From assembly GCA_964650845.1 (NCBI GenBank), contig CAZYXR010000035.1, positions 1 through 32,818 on the forward strand: DNA of 32,818 nucleotides, given 5' to 3'. The notes below the pieces were generated by a model that did no database searches, was not told the origin of the DNA, and saw only the letters and a program-made list of their open reading frames with translations. This document shows positions 30,001-32,818 of the stretch, piece after piece. Positions within the stretch are counted from its first letter, which is position 1. Each line of letters starts with the position of its first letter. This DNA comes from UBA7692 sp964650845 (lineage in GTDB: Bacteria > Bacteroidota > Bacteroidia > Chitinophagales > LD1). The position numbers and the translations under genes are program-made.

Positions 30001-32818
30001 ATGAATAAATTTTTACTTTCTGTTTTTACTTTCTTGGTTTTTTCTTTAGCTGCAAAATCGCAGTGCGTTACCAATGTTGATTTTAATACGTGGTCAAAAG
30101 CTGGCGTTCCGGGCAACGGAAATTGGGTAGTGCAAGGTGGAGGAACCTCTGTACGCCAAACTGTAAATGGAGATAATACCTATTTCATTTCTCCTTTCGA
30201 TTTGATGAATGTTCGTGTTACTGGAAATTTTAGAAGTACCGATGATGATGATGATTGGATGGGGTTTGTGTTTAGCTTTCTAAATCCAATGGGGCCAACA
30301 AACGACTACGATTGTTGGCTTTTCGACTGGAAGCAGGATTTTCAGGGTGCTGCGCCTCGTGGAAAGTCATTAAATAGAGTATTTGGAACCATCAATAATT
30401 ATGCTCCCTTTAACAACCACCAAAATACCGCTGAGTTCACAGTAGTTGCTAATGATTTTGGAGGGCCAGGTTGGGTGAGGAATTTCAATCATGCATTTGA
30501 GCTGCGCTTAACATATACCAGAGCTCAAATTTATGTTGATGGAAATTTGGTTTTCGACCACCCCGATTGTTATAAGCCGGGTAGATTTGGATTTTATAAT
30601 TTGTCACAAGAAGATTGCTATTACAGCAATTTTCAATACGATTTGTTTATAGATTTTTTTGTGGATGATAACGGCAAAGTCTGCTTAGGCGACACAACAG
30701 ATTTTGAGTTTGTGAATCCTTGTTTTCAAGCATCTTTAGCTCAATACCAAAGTCTTTCGTGGGATTTTGGCGATGGAAATACAGTAGTTAATAACAACCC
30801 TACTTTTGCAAATGCCAATGTAAAACACCGCTATGCCACTGCTGGAAATTATACTGCGAGATTAACAGTTACCGATTTTAACGGATGTTCTTCAACAGCT
30901 ACCAGACAAATTGAAGTTAGAAACCCAATTACTTTAACCCCGGTATTAACTTCGCCCCCATGCAACGGTGGTACCAATGGCAGTTTAAGGGTGAATCCAA
31001 CAGGTGGTTTTGGTCCATATACTTACAACTGGAGTACAGGGCAAACCACCCAAACTGCTATTGGGCAAGGTGCCGGAACGTACACTGTAACCGTAACAGA
31101 TGACATTTGTACAACCACAGGGCAATATACTTTAAATCAGCCACCACCGCTTACTGCTACTACTTCAAAAACTGATGCAAACTGTGGTTTGGCAAATGGT
31201 ACAGCTTCGATAGTTCTTTCAGGTGGCACTACGCCTTATTCTGCGGTGAATTGGGGTGGTGGATTTGTTGGTACAACAGTTACCGGCTTGGCTCCCGGAA
31301 CAAGAATTGCAGATTTTACCGATGCCAATGGTTGTTCATCGCTTCTTCAGTATAGTGTAGTTATTGGTAGTTTGCCATGCGGTGTTACATCTACAGTTTC
31401 AAAAGTTGATGTAGCATGTTTTGGGGCATCTACCGGTTCTGCTACTTTAAATGTTACCGGAGGTACCGGCACACAAACAATAACATGGAATCCTGGAGGA
31501 TTAACGGGAGCAACTATAAGCAACCGTCCGGCTGGTACTTACACTTATAGTTTTACAGACAATAATCCGGCTCATTCATTTACAGGTTCTATTACAATTT
31601 CACAGCCAACTGCGGCAATGGTTGCACAACTCTCAACAGTAGGTATTTCTTGTACCGGAGTTAACAATGGTCAGGCACTTGCGTCTGTTCCATCGGGTGG
31701 CACTCCACCTTACACTTACACTTGGAGTGGGGGGCAGCCAAACAATCCTGTTGCAAATAATCTTGCTCCGGGAAATATCACTGTTACTGTAACCGATTCA
31801 AAAGGTTGCACAGCTACTGCAACAGGTAACGTATCAAACGTTCCATCTCTTGCTGTAACATTTCAAACAACAATTGACAGTTGTTTTAATTCCGGCAAGG
31901 GGAAAGCAATTGCAAATGTGGTAGGTGGTACACCGCCATACAATTATAGCTGGAGCAATTTTGAAACTCAAGATAGCAACCTGAATATTAGGGCTGGTAG
32001 TTATACGGTTACTATAACCGATAATAATAATTGTACTGTTGCGGGTACAGCCGTAATTACTACACCTCCAGCATTAACCCAAACGTATGTTAAGCAGAAT
32101 ATTAGTTGTTTTGGCAATACAAACGGGAGTATTAGTGTTACCACTGCGGGTGGAACACCGGGTTACAATTTTGCTTGGTCACCTGCGCATTTATCAGGTA
32201 CCTCGCAAACAGGCTTGGCTGCTGGTATTTACAGATACACTATTACCGATGCTCACAATTGTGTGATTTTTGGTGGAGATACAATCTTTCAACCAAACTC
32301 AGCCTTAACTGCAACAACTTCGCATACCAATGTTACTTGCAACGGCTTAAATAATGGAACAATAACAGTAAACACAAGCGGAGGTAAACCACCATACACC
32401 TTCCTCGGCAACCCATTACCTGCCGGACCTGTTACGATTCCTAACCTTGCCCCGAATACATATGCTGGGAATATTGTCGACTCCAACGGCTGCACATTTG
32501 CTGTTAGCGAAACAGTAACGGAGCCTGCGGTGTTATCGGTAACTGAAACCCATACAAATGTTAGTTGCAATGCTGGCACCAATGGAAGTATCACAACAAC
32601 CATCACCGGAGGCACTACACCATATACATTCGATTGGGGTGGTGGAGTTACAACACAAAACCGCACGAATTTGGCTGCTGGAACTTTTGCAATAACAGTA
32701 ACCGATGCCAATAACTGTACCGGAACAATTTCTGTTACAATAACAGAGCCGACAGCATTAACTGCATCCGAAACGCACCAAAATGTAGATTGTTTCGGCA
32801 ATTCAACAGGAAGTATTG
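30001..32818 (+). CDS. giant SprB-repeat surface adhesin, N-terminal part (3' end outside window)
   Basis: 939 codons are open from ATG 30001 to the window edge. A signal peptide (MNKFLLSVFTFLVFSLAAKS) is followed by a domain at about 22-225 that resembles the thrombospondin C-terminal lectin-like fold: DDDDDWMGFVFSFLN, NDYDCWLFDWKQDF, FELRLTYTRAQIYVDG, PGRFGFYNL. A PKD domain comes next (about 233-308: LSWDFGDGNTVVNN, VKHRYATAGNYTARLTVTD). Then SprB-type repeats begin: eight full ones and part of a ninth, each with a Cys-x-Gly-x-x-(T/N)-G core, a GGTxPYxxxW turn and TVTDxxxCT. SprB of Flavobacterium is the mobile adhesin of gliding. A type B T9SS domain would be expected at the missing C-terminus. 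I infer a very large surface adhesin. Confidence 0.9.
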   Translation, partial: MNKFLLSVFTFLVFSLAAKSQCVTNVDFNTWSKAGVPGNGNWVVQGGGTSVRQTVNGDNTYFISPFDLMNVRVTGNFRSTDDDDDWMGFVFSFLNPMGPTNDYDCWLFDWKQDFQGAAPRGKSLNRVFGTINNYAPFNNHQNTAEFTVVANDFGGPGWVRNFNHAFELRLTYTRAQIYVDGNLVFDHPDCYKPGRFGFYNLSQEDCYYSNFQYDLFIDFFVDDNGKVCLGDTTDFEFVNPCFQASLAQYQSLSWDFGDGNTVVNNNPTFANANVKHRYATAGNYTARLTVTDFNGCSSTATRQIEVRNPITLTPVLTSPPCNGGTNGSLRVNPTGGFGPYTYNWSTGQTTQTAIGQGAGTYTVTVTDDICTTTGQYTLNQPPPLTATTSKTDANCGLANGTASIVLSGGTTPYSAVNWGGGFVGTTVTGLAPGTRIADFTDANGCSSLLQYSVVIGSLPCGVTSTVSKVDVACFGASTGSATLNVTGGTGTQTITWNPGGLTGATISNRPAGTYTYSFTDNNPAHSFTGSITISQPTAAMVAQLSTVGISCTGVNNGQALASVPSGGTPPYTYTWSGGQPNNPVANNLAPGNITVTVTDSKGCTATATGNVSNVPSLAVTFQTTIDSCFNSGKGKAIANVVGGTPPYNYSWSNFETQDSNLNIRAGSYTVTITDNNNCTVAGTAVITTPPALTQTYVKQNISCFGNTNGSISVTTAGGTPGYNFAWSPAHLSGTSQTGLAAGIYRYTITDAHNCVIFGGDTIFQPNSALTATTSHTNVTCNGLNNGTITVNTSGGKPPYTFLGNPLPAGPVTIPNLAPNTYAGNIVDSNGCTFAVSETVTEPAVLSVTETHTNVSCNAGTNGSITTTITGGTTPYTFDWGGGVTTQNRTNLAAGTFAITVTDANNCTGTISVTITEPTALTASETHQNVDCFGNSTGSI
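30928..32818 (+). repeat. SprB-type repeat array, about 225 bases per unit
   Basis: Eight complete units of 73-79 residues and the start of a ninth run to the window edge. Successive units share L-T-x-T...C-(N/F)-G...NGS/T, GGTxPY and VTDxNxC. The last three units (from about 32300) are the most alike, suggesting more recent duplication toward the 3' side. Confidence 0.85.

Noticed and set aside
32289..32801. 170-residue minus-strand frame
   Set aside because: It is the antisense shadow of the SprB repeats; the plus-strand frame has a signal peptide and recognised domains.

Overview
The window comes from a member of the Bacteroidota, probably a gliding, Chitinophagales- or Sphingobacteriales-like bacterium of roughly 40% GC. 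The signs are a short primary sigma factor of the Bacteroidota type, secreted proteins with type IX secretion (T9SS) C-terminal signals of types A and B, SprB-repeat adhesins, TonB receptors with an N-terminal carboxypeptidase-like domain, start codons without Shine-Dalgarno sequences, and promoters of the TTTG-N19-TAnnTTTG kind. Genus-level placement is inference.

Layout. 1-487 (-) is the start of a secreted protein cut by the window edge. 691-4723 (+) holds a GH3 beta-glucosidase, a rhomboid protease and a threonine aldolase. 4815-7790 (+) is a repeat-rich T9SS type B surface protein. 7855-10125 (-) is an unusual fusion of a CrtC/AttH-type lipocalin-like module to a prenyl diphosphate synthase. 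The 575-base gap behind it (10126-10700) contains four related, covarying hairpin elements that are the most unexplained signal in the window. 10701-17269 (-) carries a T9SS type A protein and a large DUF4175 membrane/coiled-coil protein. 17398-18839 (+) has a retropepsin-like protease, a 40-residue Cys/Lys-rich small protein and surE. 18842-25815 (-) has a sensor histidine kinase, a TonB receptor, a T9SS type A protein and pyrE. 25814-28776 (+) has a Nudix hydrolase whose start codon overlaps that of pyrE, and a second TonB receptor starting at TTG. 28854-29711 (-) is the primary sigma factor. 30001-32818 (+) is the N-terminal part of a giant SprB-repeat adhesin that runs off the right edge.

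How it fits together. This is mostly chromosomal core and surface-biology sequence: polymer use (GH3, TonB receptors), T9SS cargo and gliding-type adhesins, and housekeeping genes (pyrE, surE, rpoD). No tRNA, rRNA, insertion sequence, phage gene or CRISPR array was seen. The two items that go beyond ordinary annotation are the lipocalin/prenyl-synthase fusion and the hairpin family immediately upstream of it.
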